Positions 1 to 5,412 of a stretch of DNA of 5,412 bases are shown here, piece after piece. A program made the position numbers and the translations under genes. Numbering within the stretch: position 1 is the stretch's first letter; the number at the start of each line of letters is the position of its first letter. The DNA comes from an uncultured Selenomonas sp. (GTDB taxonomy: Bacteria > Bacillota > Negativicutes > Selenomonadales > Selenomonadaceae), in NCBI GenBank assembly GCA_937981305.1, contig CALJPB010000156.1, forward strand, positions 1 through 5,412, given 5' to 3'. The notes beneath the pieces are model-generated. The model was not told the DNA's origin. It searched no databases and worked only from the letters and a program-made list of their open reading frames with translations.

Positions 1-229
1 GCGTTGTCAGCTTCGCACCCTGCCTGTGATAGAAGAGCAGTTCCTGCACGAGCGTGCGTGCCGCAGCGACATCCTCCTCCGCCCCCGTCACGGCGAGCGC
101 TGTACCCCGGCTCACGATGCGGCAGGAAAAGACCTCCTGCATACATTGGAGCAGCGTGTCGCGCTCCCCGAGGATCGCCGCCGCCTCGTGCATATCCCGA
201 AACTCAATCGTATCCGTCGTCTCCTGCAA
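1..229 (-). CDS. phoH: PhoH family ATPase, N-terminal part (gene runs off the left edge)
   Basis: The minus strand is open from here to the window edge and encodes about 76 residues: an acidic start, then IEFRDMHEAAAILGERD, CRIVSRGTALAVTGAEEDV and a helix ending in FYHRQGAKLTT. This is the pattern of the N-terminal domain of PhoH proteins (the I-x-x-RG-x-x-x-x-x-x-G strand-turn-strand followed by a helix with LL and a basic G). The nucleotide-binding PhoH domain with its Walker A motif would lie beyond the edge and is not visible, so family membership rests on the N-terminus only. PhoH proteins are cytoplasmic P-loop NTPases, often encoded next to the RNA-processing gene ybeY; their exact role is unsettled. 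I choose the TTG at 229-227 because GGGAGG lies 7 nt upstream. An in-frame ATG at 244-242 would add five residues (MGGLF) but has no ribosome binding site. The gene begins 18 bp after the C39-like gene, suggesting cotranscription. Confidence 0.82.
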   Translation of the reverse strand, partial: MQETTDTIEFRDMHEAAAILGERDTLLQCMQEVFSCRIVSRGTALAVTGAEEDVAAARTLVQELLFYHRQGAKLTT

Positions 230-236
230 GAACAAA

Positions 237-242
237 CCTCCC
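237..242 (-). promoter_or_regulatory. Ribosome binding site deciding the phoH start
   Basis: GGGAGG on the minus strand sits 7 nt before the TTG at 229-227. It overlaps the only in-frame ATG (244-242), so that ATG cannot be served by it. No purine-rich site precedes the ATG. This favours a TTG start. Confidence 0.6.
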
Positions 243-247
243 ATCCA

Positions 248-877
248 TCAAATGAAATATTCGATCGTATCGCTCGCCGTTCGCCGTGTCCGCTCATCAA
301 AGAGCACAACCGCCTCGCGGCTCTCCATCGCCCCGAAGGCGTAGAGCTCGCGTGTCTCGCGGTTGAAGCAGCCGAATGGTACAATACGGTTGTAGCTGTG
401 CGGATGTGCGCAGGTCACTTCAATCCCCGCACGCACAAACTCCGGCTCCGCCTCCGCGAGATAGTAGGGGTCGAAGAGGTATATGTGCTCCTTTGACGCA
501 CCCGTCAGGAGCGCATAGTGCTCCACCTCGTAGAAGAGCCGCACGACCGCGACTCCGCCGCGCACAAGCGCGTCGTTGATATGACTGTGCACGCCGATGT
601 GGACGGCACCCCCCGAGAGATACTGACAGGTCAGCGGGAACTGTGTCGCACGCGAAAATCCCTCGAGCCAGCTCGCAAGATACATCATCGCCATGCGCGA
701 CGTGCCCGCCTTGCACGCTGTTCCATCCATGCCGTAGCAGTCCAACGTATAGAGCATAACGCTTCGAATGATCTCGGGCGGCACCTCCGAACGCGGAAAG
801 AGATAGCTCACCGCATTCAGCAGTGCCGTCGGCCCACAGTCATACTCCGACATCTGATAGCGCAGGGGTATCTTCAT
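248..877 (-). CDS. C39-like papain-fold cysteine peptidase family protein, cytosolic
   Basis: A 209-aa protein beginning MKIPLRYQMSEYDCGPTALL. The Q8-x4-D13-C14-G15 pattern matches the C39 peptidase signature (oxyanion-hole Gln and nucleophile Cys). H120 in EVEHYALLTG and D136 in IYLFDPYY fit the remaining catalytic positions, so the active site looks complete. There is no signal peptide, no membrane segment and no ABC transporter domain, unlike bacteriocin-exporter C39 domains; it should be a free cytosolic protein. It is rich in Cys and His (C47, C55, C84, H93, H97, H99, C156, H158, H160, C170). Its substrate is unknown, and proteolytic activity is only inferred from the fold. The start at 877 forms an ATGA overlap with the transporter stop and has GGGAG 5 nt upstream. 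An ATG at 889 would add MGAY but has a poor ribosome binding site. Stop TGA is at 250-248. Position in the operon suggests coexpression with the transporter, not necessarily shared function. Confidence 0.8.
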   Translation of the reverse strand: MKIPLRYQMSEYDCGPTALLNAVSYLFPRSEVPPEIIRSVMLYTLDCYGMDGTACKAGTSRMAMMYLASWLEGFSRATQFPLTCQYLSGGAVHIGVHSHINDALVRGGVAVVRLFYEVEHYALLTGASKEHIYLFDPYYLAEAEPEFVRAGIEVTCAHPHSYNRIVPFGCFNRETRELYAFGAMESREAVVLFDERTRRTASDTIEYFI

Positions 878-1779
878 GTATGCTCCCATTTCCGTAAAAG
901 ATTCGGCGTCAGGATTGCAGCAATGACAAGAACAACACCGACAATCTGCAACGCAACAAAATGCGTGTCAAAGATCAGCCACGCAAAGAGAACACTCGCC
1001 ACAGGCTCGATCGTCGCCGTGATCGCCGTCTCCTCGGGACTCAGCCGGCGCAGCCCCGCATTGAACGCAAAAAAAGCGACAATCGTCCCGAGACCGATGA
1101 TAACGAGGAGATCAAGCCACGTCTCCGCCGTGAAAAAACTGCCCACATCCACAATCACCTGCGTCATGGGCAGGAGAGCAATGCCGCCGATCAGCATACA
1201 GACAGCAAGCAGAAAGAAGCGGTCAAAGAGACGCAGGAGATGAACGGGGTAAATCATGGCAAAGGTAAAGGTCGCCCCCGAGATGAGACTCCACACAATG
1301 CACGCCATCGGCACGGAGAGCCGCCCGACATCCCCGCCTGTTACGAGCAGGAACACCCCCGCGACCGCGACGACAACCGTTCCCGTCTCCGCTGCCGACG
1401 GCAGCCGCCGCCATCGAACAGCAAGATAGAGGATCATCATCGCAGGGCTCGTATAGCCGATGACTGTGGTCGCCGCCGCATCCCCTTCCGCAATCCCCAT
1501 GAAATAGGAAAACTGGACAATCATGATGCCGAGAATGCCGTGGATCGACAACTGCACCAAGAGGCGCGGGTTGCGCCGCAGAGAGCGCACACCGCGCCGA
1601 AGTCCCCCGCTCCACCATGCGAGCAGGAAAAAGAGTGCGCTCGAAAGGAAGAGACGCACCTGCGTCAGCTCGATGGGGATGTGCACGGACTGCGTGTAGA
1701 AATGCTGCGCCGCCGTCCCGCTCGCCGCCCACATCGTCCCTGCGAGGAGCACGAGCAGCACGGCGGAGAAATGCGACAT
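874..1779 (-). CDS. EamA/DMT superfamily transporter, ten predicted membrane helices
   Basis: A 301-aa integral membrane protein, the usual size for the drug/metabolite transporter (DMT) superfamily. Hydrophobic segments can be read at about residues 5-24, 37-57, 73-95, 100-121, 131-147, 156-178, 188-207, 221-240, 251-270 and 274-292, giving ten helices as two five-helix EamA repeats. The second repeat contains the typical SPEETAITATIEPVASVLFAW segment (about 247-267), and the first has the corresponding GYTSPAMMILYLAV (108-121). The C-terminus ends in a short basic tail (LRKWEHT). EamA proteins export or import small metabolites such as amino acids or nucleotide precursors; the substrate cannot be read from the sequence. 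The ATG immediately follows the glmM stop (TAAATG), with a GAGAGG-like site just upstream, so translation is probably coupled to glmM. The stop overlaps the next gene by four bases. Confidence 0.88.
   Translation of the reverse strand: MSHFSAVLLVLLAGTMWAASGTAAQHFYTQSVHIPIELTQVRLFLSSALFFLLAWWSGGLRRGVRSLRRNPRLLVQLSIHGILGIMIVQFSYFMGIAEGDAAATTVIGYTSPAMMILYLAVRWRRLPSAAETGTVVVAVAGVFLLVTGGDVGRLSVPMACIVWSLISGATFTFAMIYPVHLLRLFDRFFLLAVCMLIGGIALLPMTQVIVDVGSFFTAETWLDLLVIIGLGTIVAFFAFNAGLRRLSPEETAITATIEPVASVLFAWLIFDTHFVALQIVGVVLVIAAILTPNLLRKWEHT
883..887 (-). promoter_or_regulatory. Ribosome binding site for the C39-like gene
   Basis: GGGAG on the minus strand lies 5 nt before the ATG at 877-875, inside the end of the transporter gene. 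It supports the downstream of two in-frame ATGs as the true start; the upstream ATG at 889-887 overlaps this site and has only a weak CGGAA in front. Confidence 0.55.
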
Positions 1780-3135
1780 TTACGCCTCTCCCTGCTCCCG
1801 CTTTACAACCTCCACGATCGCGCCGCAGACCTCCTCAAGCTGTGCCTGATCGCTGCCCTCCGCCATCACACGAATGAGCGGTTCGGTGCCGGAGGGACGC
1901 ACAAGCACGCGTCCCTCGCTGCCGAGTACACGCTCGCCCTCTCTGATGGCGGCGCGGATCGCCTCATTTTCCTCCCAGCCATGCTTGGTCTTGACGCGCA
2001 CATTGACCAGCAGCTGCGGATAGGTCGTCATCATCGCGTTCAGCTCCGATGCCTTCTTCCCGCTGCGGGAGAGGGCTGCAAGGACTTGCAGTGCGGTGAT
2101 GAGCCCATCGCCTGTCGTCGCGTGCTCAGCAAAGATGATATGCCCCGACTGCTCGCCGCCAATGGTATAACCGTTCTTTCGCATAGACTCAAGCACATAG
2201 CGGTCGCCGACCGCCGTCACATCGACGCGCCCGCCAAGCGCTGCGATCGCCTTGTGGAATCCGATGTTTGCCATCACTGTCGTCACAACCGTCTTGTGCG
2301 GCAAACGACCCGCACGGATCATCTCCGCCGCGCACGCGACAAGAATGTGATCCCCGTCGATCAGATCCCCCTTTTCATCGAGGCAGAGACAGCGGTCCGC
2401 ATCCCCATCGTGTGCAATGCCGAGATCCGCATGGCGCTCGATCACCGTGCGGCGCAGCGAGTCCAGATGTGTCGAGCCGCAGCCGTCATTGATGTTCACC
2501 CCGTTCGGGAGCGCATGGATGACCTTGACCTCCGCCCCGAGCCGGCGCAGCACCTTCGGCATCGCCTCATATGCCGCACCGTTCGCACAGTCGAGCACGA
2601 TCTTCATCCCGTCAAAACGCTCCGAACACGTCCCCGCCACATAGTCAATATACTGGTTCAGGAGATCGTCGCGGTACTCCACCACGCCGACATCCCTGCC
2701 CGTAGGGCGCGCCGCATCATCATTCGTTTGGAGACGGCGCACGAGCGTCTCGAGCTCATCCTCCACCGCATCCGGCAGCTTGTAGCCATCCCCGCCGAAA
2801 AACTTGATCCCGTTGTCATGGAACGGATTGTGTGAGGCAGAGATCACAATGCCCGCCTGCATCTTGTGCTCGCGTGCGAGATACGCGACCGCAGGAGTCG
2901 GAACGACCCCCGCGAGAAGAGCAATCCCCCCCGCCGAGCAAATGCCCGCCGTCAGAGCCGCCTCGAACATCTCGCCCGAAATGCGCGTATCCCGTCCGAT
3001 CAGGATGCGCGGCCGTACATCCGACTTCTCGCCAAAATAAAGCGTCGCCGCACGCCCAAGATGATAGGCAAGCTCCGGTGTCAGCTCCGTATTCGCCTCA
3101 CCGCGCACACCGTCCGTACCAAAAAGTCTCATCAT
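1780..3135 (-). CDS. glmM: Phosphoglucosamine mutase GlmM
   Basis: GlmM interconverts glucosamine-6-phosphate and glucosamine-1-phosphate, the step feeding UDP-GlcNAc and hence peptidoglycan synthesis, in the cytoplasm. The 451-aa length is typical. The start MMRLFGTDGVRG carries the family N-terminal signature. The phosphoserine loop is ISASHNP with S101 as the phosphorylated residue, the Mg-binding loop is DGDADR (D243, D245, D247), the sugar-specificity loop is GGEQSGH (326-332), and the phosphate-binding loop is RPSGTEP (413-419). All four are intact, so the enzyme should be active. GEQSGH distinguishes GlmM from phosphomannomutase/phosphoglucomutase relatives. Either of two consecutive ATGs could serve; AGGGGG is 6 nt before the first and 9 before the second. 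It follows cdaR and a flavoprotein gene, as part of the c-di-AMP/cell-wall cluster. In Bacillus and Listeria-type bacteria CdaA and CdaR occur with GlmM, and GlmM can restrain CdaA activity. glmS is not next in this window. Confidence 0.98.
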   Translation of the reverse strand: MMRLFGTDGVRGEANTELTPELAYHLGRAATLYFGEKSDVRPRILIGRDTRISGEMFEAALTAGICSAGGIALLAGVVPTPAVAYLAREHKMQAGIVISASHNPFHDNGIKFFGGDGYKLPDAVEDELETLVRRLQTNDDAARPTGRDVGVVEYRDDLLNQYIDYVAGTCSERFDGMKIVLDCANGAAYEAMPKVLRRLGAEVKVIHALPNGVNINDGCGSTHLDSLRRTVIERHADLGIAHDGDADRCLCLDEKGDLIDGDHILVACAAEMIRAGRLPHKTVVTTVMANIGFHKAIAALGGRVDVTAVGDRYVLESMRKNGYTIGGEQSGHIIFAEHATTGDGLITALQVLAALSRSGKKASELNAMMTTYPQLLVNVRVKTKHGWEENEAIRAAIREGERVLGSEGRVLVRPSGTEPLIRVMAEGSDQAQLEEVCGAIVEVVKREQGEA

Positions 3136-3141
3136 GAACAG

Positions 3142-3147
3142 CCCCCT
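3142..3147 (-). promoter_or_regulatory. Strong ribosome binding site of glmM
   Basis: AGGGGG on the minus strand, 6 nt upstream of the first glmM ATG and 9 nt upstream of the second. It lies a few bases after the intergenic inverted repeat. Confidence 0.6.
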
Positions 3148-3150
3148 ATA

Positions 3151-3171
3151 TATGATACATTCCTTATCATA
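3151..3171. repeat. Perfect 7-bp inverted repeat in the gap before glmM
   Basis: The arms TATGATA (3151-3157) and TATCATA (3165-3171) are exact reverse complements separated by 7 bases. The element occupies half of the 38-bp gap between the flavoprotein stop and the glmM start, beginning 2 nt after the stop. The AT-rich arms contrast with the GC-rich surroundings. No T-tract follows on the minus strand, so it is not a classical terminator. It could be an operator, a weak mRNA hairpin near the glmM ribosome binding site, or chance. Both arms also resemble a -10 promoter box (TATGAT/TATCAT on the minus strand), but I see no convincing -35 at the right distance. Confidence 0.5.
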
Positions 3172-3173
3172 AT

Positions 3174-4772
3174 CTACTGTATCTTCCCCAAAAATGCAAG
3201 CGCGGCTTTCAAACCGTCGAGCGCGGCACTCATAATGCCGCCCGCATAGCCCGCCCCCTCGCCGATCGGATACAGCCCCACAGCAGAAACCGACTCCATC
3301 CTCGCCGCGTCACGCAGAATGCGGCAGGGGGCGGACGAGCGCGACTCCACCCCCGTCAGCGGTACATCCGCTGCGCCGAATCCCGGCACGCGTTCCTCCC
3401 AGAACCGCAGCGCACGCGCAAGCGATGCCGTGCACATCCCCGGCAGCACCTCATGGAGATCCGCCGGACGTACCCCCGGCGCATACGTCGGCGCGACGGC
3501 AAAATCCCGTGCTCCCGTTTTCCCCATGAGAAAATCTCCGACGGACTGCACAGGCGCACGATAGTCGCCGCCGCCCGCACGAAATGCACGTTCCTCAAGC
3601 GTTCGCTGAAAATCAATACCACCGAGCACCGTGCCGCCCCAGTCTGCGGGACTGACCTGTACAAGGAGAGCACTGTTGGCAACGCCCGAATCCCTGCGAT
3701 AGTTGCTCATCCCGTTCGTCACAAGCCGTCCCGCTTCCGAGGCAGCAGCAACCACCGTGCCGCCGGGACACATACAGAACGAGTAGACACCGCGTCCCCC
3801 CGCCTCGTCACGATAGGTCATGGCATAGTCTGCCACAGGCAGCTGTGGACTGCCTGCCGCCGCACCGTACTGCATACGGTCGATCCATGCCTGTGCGTGC
3901 TCGATGCGCACTCCCACGGCAAATGCCTTTGCCTCCATCCGAATCCCTGCCGCACACAGCATCGCATAGGTATCGCGCGCAGAGTGCCCGATGCCGAAAA
4001 AAACCGTATCCGCAGGAATCCGCTCCGCATCGTTCACCACAAGAGCCGCAACCCGTCCCGCACGCAGCTCCACGCCCGTCACCTGTGCGCCAAAACGCAC
4101 CGTGCCGCCCATGCGGATGATGGTACGGCGCAAATTCTTCACCACATTTCGCAGAACATCCGTCCCGATGTGGGGCTTCTGCAAAGAACGGATTTCCTCG
4201 GGTGCACCCGCCGCGATAAACGCCTCGATGATCTCGTGCATACGCGGGTCATTGCTGCGTGCCGTCAGCTTCCCGTCCGAAAACGTCCCCGCACCGCCCT
4301 CACCGAACTGCACATTCGATACGGGATCAAGCACGCCCGTCTGCCAGAAGCGTGCGACATCCGCCGTACGTTGATCCACATCCTGTCCACGCTCCAAGAC
4401 GAGCGGACAGAGGCCCGCACGTGCGAGCGTCCACGCGGCAAAGATCCCCGCAGGACCAAATCCCACGACCACGGGACGATGTGGCGGAACTGCACCCACA
4501 CGAGGGATCTCCATCGGTACAGACATTGGTGCCGGCATCACATCCGCATCCCTGCGCAGTCGTCCGAGCACTGCACGCTCATTGTCAAGTGCAACATTCA
4601 GCGCGTAGACCCATGCAATTGGCAGGCCTCTCCGCCTACGTGCGTCCAGAGCCTTATGAACAACAAACACCCCGTGCACGGCACAGGGTGATACGTTGAG
4701 TCGCTCCGCCGCTATTTCCGCAAGCGGACGCACATCATCATAGGGAACGCGCAGATTTTTCACGCGAATCAT
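3174..4772 (-). CDS. FAD-dependent dehydrogenase, COG2509-like NAD(P)/FAD oxidoreductase
   Basis: A 532-aa cytosolic flavoprotein. An N-terminal ~95-residue extension (IRVKNLRVPYDDVRPL, then a basic patch ARRRRGL at 44-50) precedes a Rossmann dinucleotide-binding motif VVVGFGPAGIFAAWTLARAG (101-120) ending in the acidic LERG (126-129) that would hold the ribose of FAD. Further family-type segments are QFGEGGAGTFSDGKL (155-169), FGIGHSARDTY (259-269), SFCMCPGGTVV (331-341) and the C-terminal second FAD motif GEGAGYAGGIMSAA (504-517). This layout, with the N-terminal extension, matches the widespread but uncharacterised FAD-dependent dehydrogenases of COG2509; no substrate is known to me. The CxC pair C333/C335 is a conceivable redox site, which is inference. 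The ATG overlaps the cdaR stop as ATGA and has GGAG 7 nt upstream, implying translational coupling. Its position between cdaR and glmM ties its expression to c-di-AMP and cell-wall genes, but a functional link is unproven. Confidence 0.9.
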   Translation of the reverse strand: MIRVKNLRVPYDDVRPLAEIAAERLNVSPCAVHGVFVVHKALDARRRRGLPIAWVYALNVALDNERAVLGRLRRDADVMPAPMSVPMEIPRVGAVPPHRPVVVGFGPAGIFAAWTLARAGLCPLVLERGQDVDQRTADVARFWQTGVLDPVSNVQFGEGGAGTFSDGKLTARSNDPRMHEIIEAFIAAGAPEEIRSLQKPHIGTDVLRNVVKNLRRTIIRMGGTVRFGAQVTGVELRAGRVAALVVNDAERIPADTVFFGIGHSARDTYAMLCAAGIRMEAKAFAVGVRIEHAQAWIDRMQYGAAAGSPQLPVADYAMTYRDEAGGRGVYSFCMCPGGTVVAAASEAGRLVTNGMSNYRRDSGVANSALLVQVSPADWGGTVLGGIDFQRTLEERAFRAGGGDYRAPVQSVGDFLMGKTGARDFAVAPTYAPGVRPADLHEVLPGMCTASLARALRFWEERVPGFGAADVPLTGVESRSSAPCRILRDAARMESVSAVGLYPIGEGAGYAGGIMSAALDGLKAALAFLGKIQ

Positions 4773-5412
4773 TTCATTGCTCCAACCTTGATCTCCACCG
4801 TCACATTCGGATCCGTCACCGTCACGCCCGGAGGCAGCACGAGTTTCACCGTACGATGCTCCGTTGCGTGTACATCCGCAAGGGAAAACTCCTCCGTCCC
4901 GATGCTTGTGATCGCTCCGATCACATTCTCCATACCTGCAATCTCAACGCGTGACGGCTTCACCGTAATCTCTTCAAGTTTCAGCGTGGGGGGGAGATCA
5001 CTGCGCGGATGAGCCTCGACCTCCACGACTTTGCGCGAAAGACTGCGTGCAAACTTGAGTGAAATCCGTGTTACAGAGGGGGTGAGCGTAACTCCTGCCA
5101 CCTCACGACCATCCGCATTCAACGGAACCAGTGATACCGATGCCGTATAGTCGCTCGAAAGCCCATTCAAATTGATATGTCCCGTGGCTTGTGCAACCTG
5201 ATCCACCAGACTGCGCGGTCCCTCAATCATAACCGTTTTATATTCCTGCTCAGACTTGGCCACCGTAAATCCTTCCGCAGGAAAGCCGTCCATTGCCACA
5301 ACTGCAAGAATGGGATGTTCCACGATCCGATCCAGAGTCACATTGATCTTATCCGGCGAGATCCCAACGAGATCGAACCCGTACGGGATCGACGTCTCCA
5401 CCGCATATGCCC
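4769..5412 (-). CDS. cdaR: CdaR (YbbR-domain regulator of diadenylate cyclase), C-terminal part
   Basis: The frame is open from the right edge to a TGA at 4771-4769, giving 213 visible residues. A GTG at 5401-5399 lies in frame, but coding continues upstream of it (AYA before VETSIPYGF), so the true start is outside. The visible part consists of YbbR-type beta-rich repeats: the tail of one (to about residue 31, ending SPDKINVTLDRIVE), a full one at about 32-121 (with VMIEGPRSLVDQV) and another at about 117-210 (with RVEIAGMENVIGAI and ending VTVEIKV). YbbR repeats follow a single N-terminal membrane anchor in CdaR, placing them on the outer face of the cytoplasmic membrane; that anchor is not visible. 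CdaR binds and modulates the membrane diadenylate cyclase CdaA, which makes c-di-AMP. The downstream glmM supports this identity over an unrelated YbbR protein. It overlaps the flavoprotein gene by four bases. Confidence 0.9.
   Translation of the reverse strand, partial: AYAVETSIPYGFDLVGISPDKINVTLDRIVEHPILAVVAMDGFPAEGFTVAKSEQEYKTVMIEGPRSLVDQVAQATGHINLNGLSSDYTASVSLVPLNADGREVAGVTLTPSVTRISLKFARSLSRKVVEVEAHPRSDLPPTLKLEEITVKPSRVEIAGMENVIGAITSIGTEEFSLADVHATEHRTVKLVLPPGVTVTDPNVTVEIKVGAMK

Noticed and set aside
26..1243. Plus-strand open frames of 156 and 241 codons across the phoH and C39-like genes.
   Set aside because: No recognisable motifs; they mirror conserved minus-strand coding sequence.
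961..2835. A 624-codon open frame on the plus strand, antisense to glmM and the transporter.
   Set aside because: It is rich in Arg, His and Pro with no domain pattern and spans two well-identified minus-strand genes. Long antisense frames are expected where codons have strong G/C third-position bias.
3151..3171. The inverted repeat as a Rho-independent terminator after the flavoprotein gene.
   Set aside because: The stem is short and AT-rich and no T-run follows on the minus strand.
3166..3201. A sigma-70 promoter for glmM using TATGAT or TAGATT as the -10 box.
   Set aside because: The -10-like boxes exist, but the best -35 candidate at suitable spacing (TTGCAT with TAGATT, 17 nt apart) matches consensus only weakly, so I do not list it as a feature.
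3453..4691. A 412-codon open frame on the plus strand, antisense to the flavoprotein gene.
   Set aside because: Low-complexity Arg/His/Pro-rich composition and full overlap with a confidently assigned gene; a shadow frame.
4769..5401. A complete 210-aa protein starting at the GTG at 5401.
   Set aside because: The frame stays open to the window edge and the sequence begins in the middle of a YbbR repeat, without the membrane anchor expected at the N-terminus, so the gene is cut by the window.

Overview
The window is a compact bacterial gene cluster in which every credible gene lies on the minus strand, so transcription runs from high to low coordinates. It carries five complete or partial enzyme/transporter/regulator genes plus the start of a sixth. 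There are no RNA genes, mobile elements, CRISPR arrays or clear terminators, and the only intergenic gap worth naming is 38 bp. The DNA is GC-rich with strong G/C third positions in the minus-strand genes. The cdaR-glmM pairing is the hallmark of the c-di-AMP/cell-wall operon of Firmicutes (Bacillota). High GC together with this gene set suggests a Negativicutes/Selenomonas-like host; that assignment is inference.

Layout in transcription order: (1) 5412-4769, the C-terminal part of a YbbR-repeat protein (CdaR, regulator of the diadenylate cyclase CdaA; the cdaA gene would be expected just beyond the right edge). (2) 4772-3174, a 532-aa FAD-dependent dehydrogenase of the COG2509 type, overlapping cdaR by ATGA. 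(3) A 38-bp gap holding a perfect 7-bp inverted repeat and a strong ribosome binding site. (4) 3135-1780, glmM, phosphoglucosamine mutase. (5) 1779-874, a ten-helix EamA/DMT-family transporter whose ATG directly follows the glmM stop. (6) 877-248, a 209-aa cytosolic C39-like papain-fold protein, coupled by another ATGA overlap. (7) 229-1, the first ~76 codons of a PhoH-family ATPase, most likely starting at a TTG.

The genes look like one read-through unit: junctions are overlaps of 4 bp, zero-gap joins, or gaps of 18-38 bp, each with a recognisable or plausible ribosome binding site. Functionally the first half links c-di-AMP signalling (CdaR) to peptidoglycan precursor supply (GlmM makes glucosamine-1-phosphate for UDP-GlcNAc), with an uncharacterised flavoprotein placed between them. 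The second half (transporter, C39-like protein, PhoH) has no obvious shared pathway. I do not see a new defence or mobile system. The most interesting items are the flavoprotein inside the cdaR-glmM unit, the transporter-less C39-like protein with an apparently complete catalytic set, and the small palindrome before glmM.
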